Source of the DNA: Typha latifolia
Taxonomy: Eukaryota > Streptophyta > Magnoliopsida > Poales > Typhaceae
Direction of reading: 5' to 3'
Length of the DNA stretch: 64,000 nucleotides
Assembly: GCA_019914945.1 (NCBI GenBank)
Contig: CM034107.1
Coordinates: 6,758,001-6,822,000 of the forward strand
The position numbers and the translations under genes were made by a program. Of the stretch, positions 12,701 through 25,344 are shown one piece after another; positions within the stretch are counted from its first letter, which is position 1; each line of letters begins with the position of its first letter. A model generated the notes under the pieces. That model did no database searches and was not told where the DNA came from. It was given only the letters and a program-made list of their open reading frames with translations.

Positions 12701-15700
12701 GGTATCGGGATCGGGATCGGCCGTTTAGAAAAACGATACGTATCGGCCGCCTATATCGGATCGGACTATTTTAATTAAATAAAATTCTAAATATTATTAA
12801 AAATGTTGAGAAATTTCTAAAAATTTAGAAAAAATTATAAGAAAATAAGAAATAATAATTACTTATATATAAAGCCTAAAAAATAAAAATCTCTCTTCCT
12901 CCCTCTCTTCTTTCCTATCCCTCTAACTGTTAGTCTGAAATATTCATTCTCTCCCATACTTTTTTTTTCTATCTTTCTCTTTCTCTCTCTCACTCTTTTT
13001 TTTTAATCTTTCTCTCTCCCTCACTCTCCATTTTTCTCTCTCTCTCTCTCACCCTTTTTTTTTAATCTCTCTCTCTCTCTGTGGCAGCTGCTGGCAGGCA
13101 GCTGTCTGCTGCTGCTGCAGGCCGAAACCAGCCGATCCCGGCTGGTTTCGACCTGGATCGGGATCGGCCGAAACTAGAATCCTTGCCAAATATGCGTGCT
13201 TCACACATGGGTGAAACCCATAGGATTCTCATGTGATTCATTGGTCAATATTTTCACATAAGATTAGAAGTCAAAATTTATCAAAAAGTAATCTGAACAA
13301 AGAATATTTAAGGTACCACATGATGCAACAAGCCTCCAGAATACATATTTATAACAGAACCAAAAGTAGATAAATACCCTATAAGGGGCAACATTACCAA
13401 TCAAATCATAAATATAAAAAGAAAAATAAACAAAAATCTAACTAATCTAAGTCTGCTCCTCCATGACCTTGACACTATCTACTGATTTGAAAAACATATT
13501 CTTCAAAAAGATGGTAAGCGTAAAGCCAACAAATATACACCTGTATAATCTAAAAATAGTATAAGAAATAATGCTATAACATATGTCATGTCATGCTTGC
13601 ATGATAATTCAATAAGCTCGTAAATATAGTAGCAATCGTTCGTCATTTAATAACGAAAGCTAGATTGTACATCATGGCATTTTGCTTTCCTAGATCCTTA
13701 GGATAGTCACATCATCATATGCTCTCTTAAGTACCAAACAATGAGGAGGGATAAAAATTGAGCAATAATGTTGCTCGTATATGCCTAACGACGCTGCATA
13801 TGACTAATTATCTCTAGTTGTAAAACTATCCTCACACTCATTACCACACCTTGTGAGGTAAATCACAAGTCTTTAGCTCGGAAAGATGCTATAACCTTGC
13901 ACCATCGGGTATTACTAGAGCTATATACCTCACAATCATCATTTTTATGATCATCAAGTATCTGACTTTCGTACTCGATAGTAATCGCGCCTATTCAAAC
14001 CCGGTGTATGCTTACCTAATTGTCCTATTGTCTGCTTCCTTTGGCATGAAATTGCTCCTTATGTCTGCTTCCTTTGGCATCATGGGATCCTCATCGTATG
14101 ATAGCAGATCTCAATATGACGAATATAATTGTGTATGCAATTAAAGGCTAGATCTCTGAAAAATCTCTCGAAAGTTTTGTGCAAAATTGTCCAGGACTAT
14201 ACCATGTTACGAACATCTTCCTCGAGGGTGATAGTAACATTCTTTTGCTCTGGCGGCATGTGGCTAATGTCAAAAACCTTCGGCGAGATGAGGAACAAAC
14301 TGGGGATAAAAGAGAAAAGAGAAGGGAGAAGGCTAGTGTAGAGAGAGGGAAAGAGATTGGATTTGTCTAATGATGGTTTTACAACAATCTCGCCAAGTTT
14401 GTAGCAACGAGGCCATCTCTCTACAATGGCTAGAAAAGGAAGGAAGGGAAAGGAGATGTCAGTGCATGTGCTACATGCATGATTTTTTTAACTTAAAGTT
14501 TTTTTGTAGTTGTTACAATTTTCTACTGTTAAAAATATCCAACAAACATTCTAAAAGTATCTTTAGTTGTATCAAAGCGTTTTGTATTATTTTAACAAGT
14601 GAAATATCTAATGTAGGGATGCAATATGTAATGACTTTAATGAGTGTCTTAAATGTGATATCTGTGGAACACGAGTATTACAAACTCTGTCCTTCATAGA
14701 TGCAATCCTTTGCAATGTAGAAGTTTTATTACTTACGTCATACACACTTTCAATTTTATATTGTTATACACACTACCACCCGTTCCATTTCAAGTATTCT
14801 GTTTGATAATTTGCTTTCACTTATGAAAGGTAAAATTAGTCTTCAAAGCAAAGTTCAGCCATAAACAATTGTAAGTAGATGTTGTCATTGCATGGGTACA
14901 CTTGTTTTAAACTTGAACTATGACAATGAAATGATGGCCATGAATATGTAATAATAAAAGACCTCTTGAAATGTTGCCCATTTTCACATAGATCCTCATT
15001 TATTTTTCGTGACACATTGCCCCCCTTAACTATAAAAAACCTTTGAAATGTCCCTTTTATTATTTACTTAGATTTTTTTGTTAAAAATGTCATGAGTGTC
15101 ACGTGAGCAAGAAAATAGAGAAAAGTTGAGGTTAAAATGGTTCTTTGACATTAACACTATAGCGTTGGGGGGAGGGGGGTCATGTTTGAAAGGTTTTCCA
15201 TTTATTAGAAGATCGATGTGTATAAAAGAAAAGATGAGAAGATGCATACGGAAATGGGAAATAGTTCAGGGAGTCTTATGATGGAGGATGAAATCTAGTT
15301 GATTTTGTATAGTTTTGGACCCTTAGGGTTATTAGTTATTTTTGTAAAACTTAGCGTCATATTCACATTATTGTAGCATTGGGAATTAAGGAATATTTTA
15401 TATTATTTTTGAAGGAGTCCTAAATAGTCTAGGTTTCATTAGGTTATCTAAAGAGTCCTATTAAATTAAAAGCTTATTTTTTAGAGAGTAGGTTAGGGTT
15501 TACTTGTAAAAGTCTATAGGAGGCTTAAATATGTAACAAATATATGATGGATTTGGGAAAGAATTTTCTTTTGATCATGTGTGTCATGTAATCTCTATGC
15601 TTCTTCTTAACTATTCTCTCTCGAAAGTAATACTCTTTCTCCCTTGTTCTTTTCAATGTTCATCTTTTCTCGTCTCTCTTTATTCATCTCTATCAGATGG

Positions 15701-18700
15701 TCTACCATCAAATCATAGGACCCTCTACTTTGTCCTACATCTCTTAGTTTATCGTAGTAAGAAGAAAATAAAAAAATTGTAATTTGATACTAATCTTATA
15801 GTATACTTTCTTAGCCCTCATTCGCTTTGCCCCCGTTTATCTCGGGAATAATTTTTTTAATTTTAGAATACAATCCCTTATTCCAGAATAACAACTAAAC
15901 ATCATAATAACCCTATTATATAATACAAGCGCTATTCATTAAAATTACATCTTATACGGCACATCAATCCGATTACCAATTTACTCTTGATATTTATTCT
16001 ATCAATTTACTATATATCAAATCAAAAGGCGTTTATTATAATTTCATAAAAAAAATAAAATATATTTTTTCCATCTTTTCAAACTTTATATCACATCAAA
16101 GATAATAATTACACTCTTATTCCATAATATAAGTGACATATAGTTATTCCCAGAAATTTCTCATTTTGGTAATAACAAATAGGAATTGTTATTCCTATTT
16201 TTACCTATTTCACATGTAATGAGGCTTTTAGGAATAGCTTTTTTTTTCTTATTTTGGAATACAACCTTTATTTTAGAATAATAGCTAAATTAATAATAAT
16301 CTTATTTTAGAATACAAACACTATTTATCAAAATTATATCGTATACCATGCACTAACTGATTTACCAATTTACTCTTAATACTTATCCCATCAACCTACT
16401 TAAAGTGAATAAGGCCTTAGTAAATTTCGGACATATAGTGTCTTGTCTTGTCACTTCAAGATTTATAGCCACAACTTCCTTGTCAACCACGGCCTTTGTT
16501 CAGTGTTCTTCTGCCAGCTAGCATCACTTCATGTAACAAGATCTTTTTGTTTGGGGTTGTGTTTAACTTTGCACAAGAATTTATAGATAAAGCACTCTGA
16601 TCTGACAGGATTTGGGATCTTGAGTTTTGCGACTTGGGCTATACTTATACAACTGTCAGCTATCATGGTTACCCCCTTATTTTGCATTGTCATGTACCAT
16701 CTCACTTATCTACGTTGCATGATTTTATGTCACCAAGCTTCATATCTAGGTGAAATCATGTAAAGTAAAAGTGTGCCATATTTTTCTGTTTAAGATGAGC
16801 TATCAATTGTCGTCTTTTTGTGAAGTCAAGTTCTGGTAGGCTAGTGTTATTGAGATCTTGGTTGGGTACTACTCATTTATCGCCTTGGTCACCATCATGG
16901 TTTGCAATGTCAAAAGAGTGGGACTCAGGGATTAACCTGAAGGTGGTATAAAATGTTAAAGTTGTTTATATATTACTTCTTTCAGCTAAACTTCAATCTT
17001 AGCACATAGTTTTGTGAGTTTCTGAATTATTTGAAGCTTTACCACATCAACAAACAACATGGAAAATCTTATATATGCAGCTTTGACTCATTAAGAGGCC
17101 AAGACCTCCGTAGATCTTTTTCTCAAGCAGAAAATGTTAAGAAGATAAGCAAAAACATTATTAATTAAGAGAGTTCATGATACTTTTTGTTACGCAACAC
17201 TACTAACTTCCATTTGTTTATAATCATAAGAAAACTTTAACTGAACGTATGCTTAGTAATAAAGAACGAGTTGCCTCAAGTTCCAAACAGTGTTGCAATA
17301 TAGAAAATAAAGTCTTGATGGATATTATTGATTTTTCGTTCATCATGTATTACTTGCTCAGTAGTCAACATGATCTTTATGTTGTCCACCTAATGATGCT
17401 TCAGATAATACCTGAATAGTACTGGAACAATGAAATATGCATCACAAGGGTATCAATCTGACTTTGTCTAGAATTTTCTTGTTCTATTTCTGCTAAAATA
17501 TCAACAACATAGTGTTGAAACTTTCAAGTATGAAACTGTTGTAACTTAAATCCATATCTTGAATCTTTGTTTATATATTGATATTGCATTGTACTTGCAA
17601 CATTCTGATACTGATTATAGGAAGCCATTGAAGAGTGGAAGAATTATTTGTAGGTATTGAGTAAAACCTGTCATACAATTGCACAAACAATCTCATCATT
17701 ATAAGTTAAATTGTAGTCTTTTACTTTTGAACTGCATAAAATATCAAATTATGTGTGCATCTTTATGCAAAAAGGAGCAATGAAAGAAAACAATTCCTGT
17801 ATCTAAAGATATATCATCTTGGAGGCCTTTATATTTATCTTTTTATAAAGGGAATCTATGATAACTGTTTTCTTTTGCATGCATCTATCTTCAGATACTC
17901 AAGGCCAAATTTGCTTTTGATTCGACTTTGATAGGACTCTTTTTGTTATATTCAGTGGCTAGTGGCTTTGTTATTTTATTATATCTAATTCTGCTATAGT
18001 TCACATTGTTTGATAGAAATGCCCTTTTCTCTCCAGGTGTATTAGGGCCTTGAATGTGGTGAAGCATGAATTTTATCGTGTGCGCAACAAATTTGATAAC
18101 ATGTTTCAGGTAATTTTGAGAATTTGAAATCTTAATTGTTTGGGTAAGAGTAATGTTGACTATCTAGCAAACATCTACCAGACTTGTACTCCTATTACTT
18201 GGTGTCATTACCTTAATTTCAATTCCTTCTAATTTGGCAACAAAAAAGCAATTGTGTTGAAATTTTAACTCTCTTCTCTCTCTCATATTGGCAAATTTCT
18301 GCTGCTAAATGCTGATATGAATTTTTTTAGAACCATTTTAGGGTACCACCAAGGTTTCCAGTATCGGGATCGGGATCGGTATCGGTCGTCCAGAAAAACA
18401 ATACGTATCGGCTGTATCGGTCGTTCGTATCGGATCAGACTATTTTTTAATTATATAAAATTCTAAATATTATTTAAAAATGCAGGAAAATGCAGAAAAA
18501 TCTAGAAAAAATGAGAAAAAAAAAGAAAACAAAAATTACTCACATATGAAGTCTAAAAACTTAAAAAATGTATTAACTTACTCAAAATTAAACTTTGATG
18601 AATACTGAGCTGGTTCTCATAAATTTCTATAGTTTTCACTATCATAATCACCATAAGTTTGTAAATATTGATGTCTGGAATCTGATGCTCAAAAAAGTGA

Positions 18701-21700
18701 TTCCATCATACTAGTCATATTGTATGGATCTTGTTGTGTGACTTGCGTTTGAGGAGGATAATAACCAGTATTTGGATCTTGTGTCTGAGAATACTGAGGA
18801 TACTGAGGATAATAACTAGCATATGGATCTTGTGATGACTCCAAACAATAAATACTCGATGTACCATAATCATAGGAACCAAAATGCATCTCATGATGAC
18901 GTCGCTAATATGTATATATATCCTCAATTTCTCTGTCTTCACTCCTTATGCCTCCTTGACTTTTCTCAACAAATGTAGATAGAACGATCTGACCACCATA
19001 TGTATCATCAGGACTATAACTAGTACTAGTAGATATACTATCTCTCGCTGCTGAATGAGTCATACCAGCCTCTGCCCTCGTCGTGGTCTCTTCTTATATT
19101 TCATCTAATCATGGGTTATCTCTGTTATCTAATAACCTATCCTCTATTTCTCTAATCCATGAAGTCAAGGGGTTTTCTTCATCAAAAACATGATTTAAAT
19201 CAATCAGTTCATTTTCTGCCTTTTTTCTTAAATTTCTCTCCCTCAATCTCATATTATAATGACAAAAAACTAACTTCTCCAATATTTCCATTGTCAATCG
19301 GTTGCGTGTTTTTGTGTGGATTAAGGAGAAAGTAGTCCAATTTATTTCACACTGTGATGAAGACACAGTTTGACTTAAAATCTTTTTTGCTATTGGCGTC
19401 AAATTTGGTGTCTCCTCCTATCCATAGATAGATCACCATTCAGCTGGAGTGTTATGAGATATAGCTGCAACAACTTTAGCAATACTGAATTGCTCAGCTC
19501 TCGATCTATATCTCTCATTTGAAATCAAAAATATATTATTAGCTTATTGATTATATTGAAAATTAAAACTTGAAACAAATAATAATAAAATTATTTAATT
19601 AAATCATAACTCTCTTCTTTATCGCACAGAATTTGTTTTTGAATATCGGCTCAAGCTTGCTGATTACTTTTCTAACCCCCAACAAGACTTCACTATCATT
19701 ATTGACATTTTTAGAGAGTTAAAATCTTGGATTAAGAAAAATACCCGTAGAAATTTAAAATTTGTAAGCATTCAAATTTTTAAATATTCATAAATAAAAG
19801 TAAATTAGTAAATTAAAACTTAAAATTTAAAAGCATGCCTACTAGCAGCGCGTATATCTCTGTGTAGTTGTTTGTTCCATATAAAATCAATCATCTTCCA
19901 CCATTTCCTATAACTTCGGCCAACATTTTTTTTATTGATTCTTTAGCTATGTCCATTGCCTCATATAAGAAACCCATCTCATACTTGTCATCACTGTCTA
20001 CAAGTCTTAATACTTTAACAAGAGGCTCAAATACTGCGGTGGCAATTATAATATTATCCCAAAATGTATTTCCAAGAGCCATATTTTTCAAAGTTTCACC
20101 AAAAGATTTATCTTTAGGTTTCATATTCTTAATTTTTATAGATCACTCATGTGATGTAAATATCCGCATAATATCATCCTTGTAGCGCATGATGCTCTCC
20201 AAAGCTAAAATGTGAGTGACAAATCTATTGACCTCGGGTCTGATAATCTCCCTACCACCAATCATCTGTCTGAGTAAATTAAGAACCCAACCATAGTTAT
20301 ATATAAAATTTGTTAACCTCTGACCTTCACGTATGACCATGTCAATTTCAGGTTCTTTTGCAATATCCTCTAACATCAGATCAATACAATGTGCAGCACA
20401 TGGCGTGTAGTATAAATGAGGTTTTTTAATTATCAGTAAATTTCCAACAGCTTTATAATTTGCCTCATTATCAGTAACCACTTGGACTACTCTTTTTTCA
20501 CCTTTTTTGTATCACCTCATCTATTAACTGATAAATATAATTTGTATTTTTTAAATGAGCAGTAGCATCCACAGACTTCAAAAATATTCTCACGCTAAGA
20601 AATTAATTATATTTTTCTGTTTTGTATACTTCACCCATCACACATCAGTGTACAATCAAATTTATCCCAATACCGTTTAAATGTCTCAATATAAGTATGA
20701 AGTTCATCTACCTCTGAGTTAAGATATTTAGTAGCAATATCATTTGAACTAAGAGGGGGAACACCGGGCCCTACTGATTGTATAGCATCCATCATAGTGT
20801 GATAGTAAGGACTATCAGCTACATTGAAAAGAATATGGTTGTAGAAGAAAAATTTAGAGATAGCCCTACCAATGTGTTTCTTTGCATTTTTAATTCTTTT
20901 GAGAGCTATCTTGATGGAAGTCTGTGTACGACCTCTTTCTTTTGAAGATATGTATCTATTGGTCCAATATTTTCAGACTTTGCTATAACACCAGGAGTCC
21001 TATGGGTAGAACTACTACCCTCATATTCTCTCTTCTCGTATATTAACTGATCTAGATCTCTGAAAGTTACCACCAGTGCTTCTCCTCATTTCTTCCTCTT
21101 TTCTATATGCATATTTCTGCTCTCTTTGATTGCCGTCCTCATTTATCTCTCCTCCTTATCTTCCTCACTTTGCTCACTGCTATCATCATCAATGTGTACA
21201 GGATTATGCATCAATTCTTCACGAACCATTGACTCTTTTTGTGGTGCAGATTGTTTATCTTTCTTTTTGCTAATTAAATGAGCCAACATCTGCTTTCTAA
21301 CTTCCAATGACACTTGAGTGCAAGCTGCTACATTTCTTTGTCTTCCAATTAAATGTTCTTTCAAACGGCTGACACCACTACTCATTTCCTTTCCACACCA
21401 GTTGCATTTAATGCGTCTTTTATCTTGCCCAATAGTGCGGCAATGTTGCCACCCAATGTCAATATCATGAGTTCTCTTTTGGAGCCATTGATATTTTAAC
21501 TCTACAACTAAAAAACATAAATTAAAATTAAAATAAAATATAAAATAATTTAAAATTTATGAGGCATAACTGCATAAGCAGCACCAGGTGGTGTTGCTGC
21601 TGCTCTGCTACAGCAGAGAAGTCTCTACTGCAGCAGGTGCAGCTGCTGTACAATAAAAAAAAAACTGAAGAAAAAACTTACCCAAGGTCGCCGGAGATCG

Positions 21701-24235
21701 AGGTCGTCAAATCTTCGTCGGAAAATATCGTCGGAGGTCGAGGTCACCGGAGATCTACTCACTACTTAGTCGCCGGTGAGAAAGAGAGTAAGAGACCTGT
21801 GAGAAAGAGAGAAAGAAAGAAAAGAGAGAAAGAAAGAAAAGAGAGAAAGAGAGAAAACAAGAAAAGAGAGAGAGAAAAGGGAGAGAGGATTTGTTGCGAT
21901 GTTGAGAAGAAAAAGGAAATTTGGTAGGAAGTTTAGGGAAAGGAGTTGGTTGGGATTCTAATAGAAATTAAGAGCCAAAATGGAAATTTTCAAAATTTTG
22001 GAACACTGAAAATTCAAGTTTTTTTTTTAATTTTTTTATAGCGAAAGAGACGTGCTGTTTTTTTTTTCAATCTATAATGCAACAATAATTAATTTTTGAA
22101 GAACTTGGAATCTTATGCGGTGGTGATTCCGCTGACAACAAACTCTTTTTGTTCCTTATCGACGATAATATTTTGCTCATAGTGCGTCGGATTTCTTGAC
22201 GTTCCAGTGTTCGTGGAGCGATTGGTCGTGCAAAGAACAAATGTGGGGCGGCGTAGAACCCGGGAGGAGGGACATCCATAAACTAAGATCCTTCGCTCTG
22301 ATACCAAAAATGATGCAAAACGTGGGGGAGAAAGATGAAAGAGGAAAATAAGAAGGATAGGAATGGGGTTTCACACCTCCAACCTAAGAAACAGTTTCAC
22401 ACCAAAATTCTCTAGAGAGCAAAATTAAATAAACTTTAATTAACCTTCAAAGAAAATATAACGGGTCTATATATAGACCTACAATGGAATTAAGTAAAAA
22501 ACACCCTACATAGGAAATAAACAAAAGATCCTAAATAAATCAAAATCAGAACCAGATCCCTATAGGAGGGATCATCAACTGTCAGCGCCTCCTACGCTGG
22601 TACACACGCCATCAAGTCCTATCTATGATGTTCGCATCATTAGATCTACACATAAAATTTTGCTATTATTCTACTCTCTTATATAGAAGGGCATCCCACT
22701 ACATGAGGCTCCCACCATTGGTTGTCTAGGAGAGTGTGATTCTATCATATTATATCAATTGATTTGTTGATCGAGGCAGAAAAAGTTGATCCACAACACC
22801 AGTTAAAAAAATTTCGTATTGGTTGTCCAGAACTACTATTTTTGTATATATTAGATAATCCCTCTGGACAAGAGATTATATACCAAATATATTTGTCTTG
22901 TTCTCTACTTTTCCACTTGGTCCTAGTGGAGAAAGGATGTATTTTCTACTTTAGCTTTAAGAATATATTGATTCCAGTGTGAAACCTAGGTTGTCTTCAT
23001 TGAGCCAATTCTAGTTAGCGTTAACTTTTTTTTTTGGATTAATATTCTATTTTCATCATTTATTTGACCTATTTTTATGTTTTGTTGTAACTTTTGTATT
23101 TAGGCCTTTTAGAGGCTCAAATTATGGTCTTTTGGATAGATAAGTTATTCTTTGGTTAGATTTTATTTGTACCTATATGAGTAAGACCTCTTTTGACCTA
23201 ATCCAATTAGGAATGTCAACCTATTTAGAGTTTCTTTTCTACCCCTTCATTAGAATATGAGATAGAGATCTTCTGCAGTGATGACTATGGTATTGTTTTA
23301 GAAAAACAAAGTGGCTTTCTCCTTTGTATGAAATGAAATCAAGTGTGATCCCAACAATTAATATTATCCATTCTCTTTCTCCGTTGCATATCCTTTTATT
23401 TGCTATTTTTATTTTATTCTTCACTCAAAATTTAGGAAAAGATAATTTTTCTCAGGCTTCATTATTGACTGTAGTAGTAGTATGGTACAATTATGTACGG
23501 AACAACTTTTATTCGTGTCTTTGCATCTGAAAGTCTTCTTTCATGTTTCTCTTCATGCTTATAAGTTTTGAACTTTCAAACTATCAGAAGATGATATGGA
23601 CATGGATCTGTTGATATTTAGAACTACTTTCCAAATGTTCAACGCATGGACTTTGAATTGAATCTTCAGGAATTAATCAGAAAAGGGTAGTCACTGTTCT
23701 GAATTTCTCTTTGGAACTATTAATTACTTTATTGCTGTCTTCAAGTCTTTATTAGCTGAAACTTATTTTCCTTCATCTTACTATGACAAATCTTAAATGG
23801 TATACGGCTTTAGGTTCCCTCTTTGCATATCATATCATATTTAATGTGTGTGCATTTATGCTATACATATTATGCCCGACTTACTATGTTGTCCTACATA
23901 GAGTAAACTGAAACTAATGGCAGTGGACATTTTAAAGATGCTGGTAAGAAAAACTTTCACGTCTCATTATATATTGATGCTGGTCATGGACTCTTTTACA
24001 TGGACTGTGATGAAAAATAGTTTGCATTTCCTTTATACGGTCTTTAATTTGTACAGCAGTTATTATCTTAGGTAACTAATTAAGTACTTCTGTTGACACT
24101 GCTGACGAGGAGAGCCATTTTCAGCACTATTACATACTTGTTACTTCATTATTCAGAATCTTCACTGATGAAATATGCACTGGAATGCAGCTCGAGCAGA
24201 GGATCCAGGCCTATGATGCTAAACAACAAAATTAA
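9728..24235 (+). CDS. AHP: histidine-containing phosphotransfer protein (cytokinin two-component signalling)
   Basis: Six exons join to 450 nt (149 codons plus stop), the usual AHP length: 9728-9787, 9962-10092, 10174-10242, 10853-10924, 18037-18109 and 24191-24235. Every intron has GT...AG ends and the phases fit. The product shuttles phosphate from hybrid histidine kinase receptors at membranes to response regulators in the nucleus. The HPt signature HQLKGSSASVGA spans exons 3 and 4; His79 is the expected phospho-acceptor, so this is a true rather than a pseudo-HPt protein. The C-terminus has the family's RNKFDNMFQLEQRIQAYD-type ending. The start is the first ATG in frame and gives the typical MALLALKEQL N-terminus. 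Introns 4 (7.1 kb) and 5 (6.1 kb) are greatly enlarged by transposons, but all splice sites look intact. Exact paralogue number cannot be given. Confidence 0.93.
9962..10092 (+). CDS. AHP: AHP exon 2
   Basis: Follows TTCCTCAG. Encodes the HPt helix region with GLLDQQFQQLQ and FVAEVITLFCEDS. Ends within a Leu codon at donor GTATTT. The following intron is only 81 bp. Confidence 0.92.
10174..10242 (+). CDS. AHP: AHP exon 3, with phospho-acceptor His
   Basis: Acceptor TTGTTCAG, donor GTGCTT. Encodes VDYQKVDAYVHQLKGSSA; the His in VHQLKGSS is the phosphorylated residue of the family. Confidence 0.93.
10853..10924 (+). CDS. AHP: AHP exon 4
   Basis: Acceptor TTTTTGTCAG, donor GTCAGT. Completes the SSASVGA motif and encodes NVKLACAQFRQFYEENNK. 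Intron 4, with several transposon insertions, begins here. Confidence 0.92.
11794..12620 (+). repeat. degenerate gypsy-type solo LTR in AHP intron 4 (approximate ends)
   Basis: Contains decayed TTCGAACGC motifs (11846-12051). These are followed by TTTAGGGTTTTTTGG...TTGGCTAACCTCC text matching the region around the TATA box of the gypsy LTRs at 46692 and 48329, then a pyrimidine-rich part. It ends in CGTAACA at 12620, like other members of this LTR family. The start is estimated and no target duplication is visible, so it is old. It lies in sense orientation to AHP. Confidence 0.6.
12685..13185. mobile_element. non-autonomous hAT element, 501 bp
   Basis: Terminal inverted repeats CAAGGTTCC... 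and ...TAGAATCCTTG, flanked by a perfect 8-bp target duplication CCAAATAT (12677-12684 and 13186-13193), the hAT hallmark. GGATCGGGATCGG-type subterminal repeats occur at both ends. A 12-bp-stem hairpin lies at 13123-13150. The interior holds CT microsatellites and no coding sequence. Confidence 0.92.
13194..15813. other. intron 4 filler, no gene recognised
   Basis: No exon or conserved coding block found. The part at about 13300-14140 has the look of an old LTR (long AT-rich, low-complexity text) but no boundaries could be fixed. A short duplication GTCTGCTTCCTTTGGCAT lies near 14031 and 14061. The short open frames here show no recognisable product. Confidence 0.4.
15814..16416. mobile_element. 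Tourist-like (PIF/Harbinger) MITE pair in intron 4
   Basis: Left end GCCCTCATTCGCTTT and right end AAAGTGAATAAGGCC are inverted repeats, flanked by the 3-bp duplication TTA (15811-15813, 16417-16419) typical of PIF/Harbinger. A second terminus-like GCCTCATTAC inverted copy near 16217 and repeated internal text indicate two related elements in tandem or nested. Confidence 0.75.
16420..18036. other. remainder of AHP intron 4
   Basis: Unique-looking AT-rich intron sequence ending in the polypyrimidine tract and acceptor CTCTCCAG before exon 5. No feature recognised. Confidence 0.5.
18037..18109 (+). CDS. AHP: AHP exon 5
   Basis: Acceptor TCTCCAG, donor GTAATT. Encodes CIRALNVVKHEFYRVRNK and on to MFQ, the conserved C-terminal helix of AHP proteins. 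It lies 7.1 kb from exon 4 and would easily be missed without homology. Confidence 0.92.
18350..21990 (-). mobile_element. hAT transposon, decayed autonomous copy in AHP intron 5
   Basis: The left terminus CAAGGTTTCCAGTATCGGG and the next 150 bp or so match the 12685 element, so they are one family. Transposase remnants lie on the - strand (18689-21495), followed by a CAG-rich and GA-rich segment. No matching right terminus or second copy of GGTACCAC (18342-18349) was found. The right end was probably lost at the junction with the LTR remnant near 22030. Confidence 0.75.
18689..21495 (-). pseudogene. hAT transposase (BED zinc finger, DUF659, dimerisation region)
   Basis: Read on the - strand. 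A BED-type zinc finger comes first (CNWCGKEM...RLKEHL, about 21430-21330), with a Lys-rich linker. Next is the DUF659/RNase-H-like core with VTDNEANYKAVG and PCAAHCIDLMLEDI (about 20480-20340). Then come the large inserted domain and a piece resembling the hAT C-terminal dimerisation region (about 19402-19109), and a Tyr/Gln/Pro-rich tail (18889-18689). The pieces are in different frames with stops between, so no functional transposase is made, although introns cannot be excluded for some breaks. Only short frames are open on the + strand. Confidence 0.8.
22030..22639 (-). mobile_element. LTR-retroelement remnant with 329-bp LTR in AHP intron 5
   Basis: LTR at 22311-22639 with ends TGATGC...GCATCA. 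Just inside, at 22295-22306, lies an initiator-Met primer-binding site (TGGTATCAGAGC on the - strand). About 260 bp of interior with a short open frame follows (22279-22067), of unknown product. The rest of the element and its 3' LTR are missing, joined directly to the hAT remnant. Confidence 0.7.
22640..24190. other. remainder of AHP intron 5
   Basis: AT-rich intron sequence without recognisable repeats or coding blocks, ending in acceptor TGGAATGCAG before exon 6. Confidence 0.5.
24191..24235 (+). CDS. AHP: AHP exon 6 (terminal)
   Basis: Fifteen codons including TAA. Encodes LEQRIQAYDAKQQN, the characteristic AHP C-terminus. Confidence 0.92.
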   Translation, partial: LEQRIQAYDAKQQN

Positions 24236-25105
24236 AGCACAGAGTGAGTTTGAGGATAATCTCAGATAGTATCTTGTTCCTTAGGTTGTAGGCATATCAT
24301 GCCAGTCATATATGCAAAGCTGTGACTTTTTTGTTTAGCAATTTTCTGGTGTTATTAACAACGGAATGATGAAGATTCTATACTGGGAAAACTCTTACAA
24401 GTTTTTAAAATCTTCTCTATTCATGTAAAACTCAGTGCAGCTCTACTTCGAAGTTGCATGTATTGGTAATTTTGGCTGAGGCACGAGAATCAAGTATTTG
24501 TGTATTCAACTCTCCGAAGTTGTAGGTACAACTGTAATGGTACTCTATACATATATAAGATTCACCTCTGATGAAATCGTAACAAAACCTAAAAGCAGTG
24601 ACAGTTTGAGCTAATATCATGTGTTTGTGGAACAGAAATAACTTCCTAAACTAGTTATGTACGAAATTGCAGGGGGTAATTACACTTATATCTCAAAAAC
24701 AATTATTATTTTTTACATACATTCCTTAAACTCTCTTTTTTTATAACACATAGATTTTCTAAACTATTAAAAATATTTCAAACACTTGTTTCATTAAATA
24801 TTTATTAAAATTTTTAATCTATAAATTATCATGTGTAAGTCACTTGAATAGTTACATGATATATTTATACTTATATTTTGGAAGAAAGAAAAGAAAAATA
24901 TTAGTTTACTAAAATACCTTATGCTTTTAGAGGTGAATATGAATAAACACTTGCTATGGCAGTGACTCGGCTTTTATTTGGCTTGAAATAATATACGCTC
25001 GAAATTAAGTTTTGAAATTAAAGATCCAATGATCATTAATCTTGGCTCAATTATAGAGTCTCGAGACCATGAGTAGTTCTATTTGTCTCCCAAAGAAGGC
25101 GACGT

Positions 25106-25344
25106 TTGACCACATCTGATGACATTATTGATAGAGAAAAGTCAAATCCCGTCCACCACCTGAAACTGGTCCTCGGCACATGCCCTGATGGGTAAATGCC
25201 TTCCACGGCAGGCAAAAGGACACGTGCGCACACGAGACCATATTAAAGTCCATTTATCCATTAACACCTGACTCGCCAAGTAAACCGACACGTATGGCAC
25301 GTCTGCCACGCGAACAGCCAATACCCACAGATATATCGACACGT
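25106..25344 (+). promoter_or_regulatory. candidate stress-responsive cis-element cluster (W-box and ACGT elements)
   Basis: TTGACC W-box at 25106-25111, G-box CACGTG at 25221-25226, and ACGT cores at 25290, 25299 and 25341 inside CACGT contexts. The cluster lies 1.0-1.3 kb upstream of the ATL start. Such motifs bind WRKY and bZIP factors; function here is inferred only. Confidence 0.4.
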
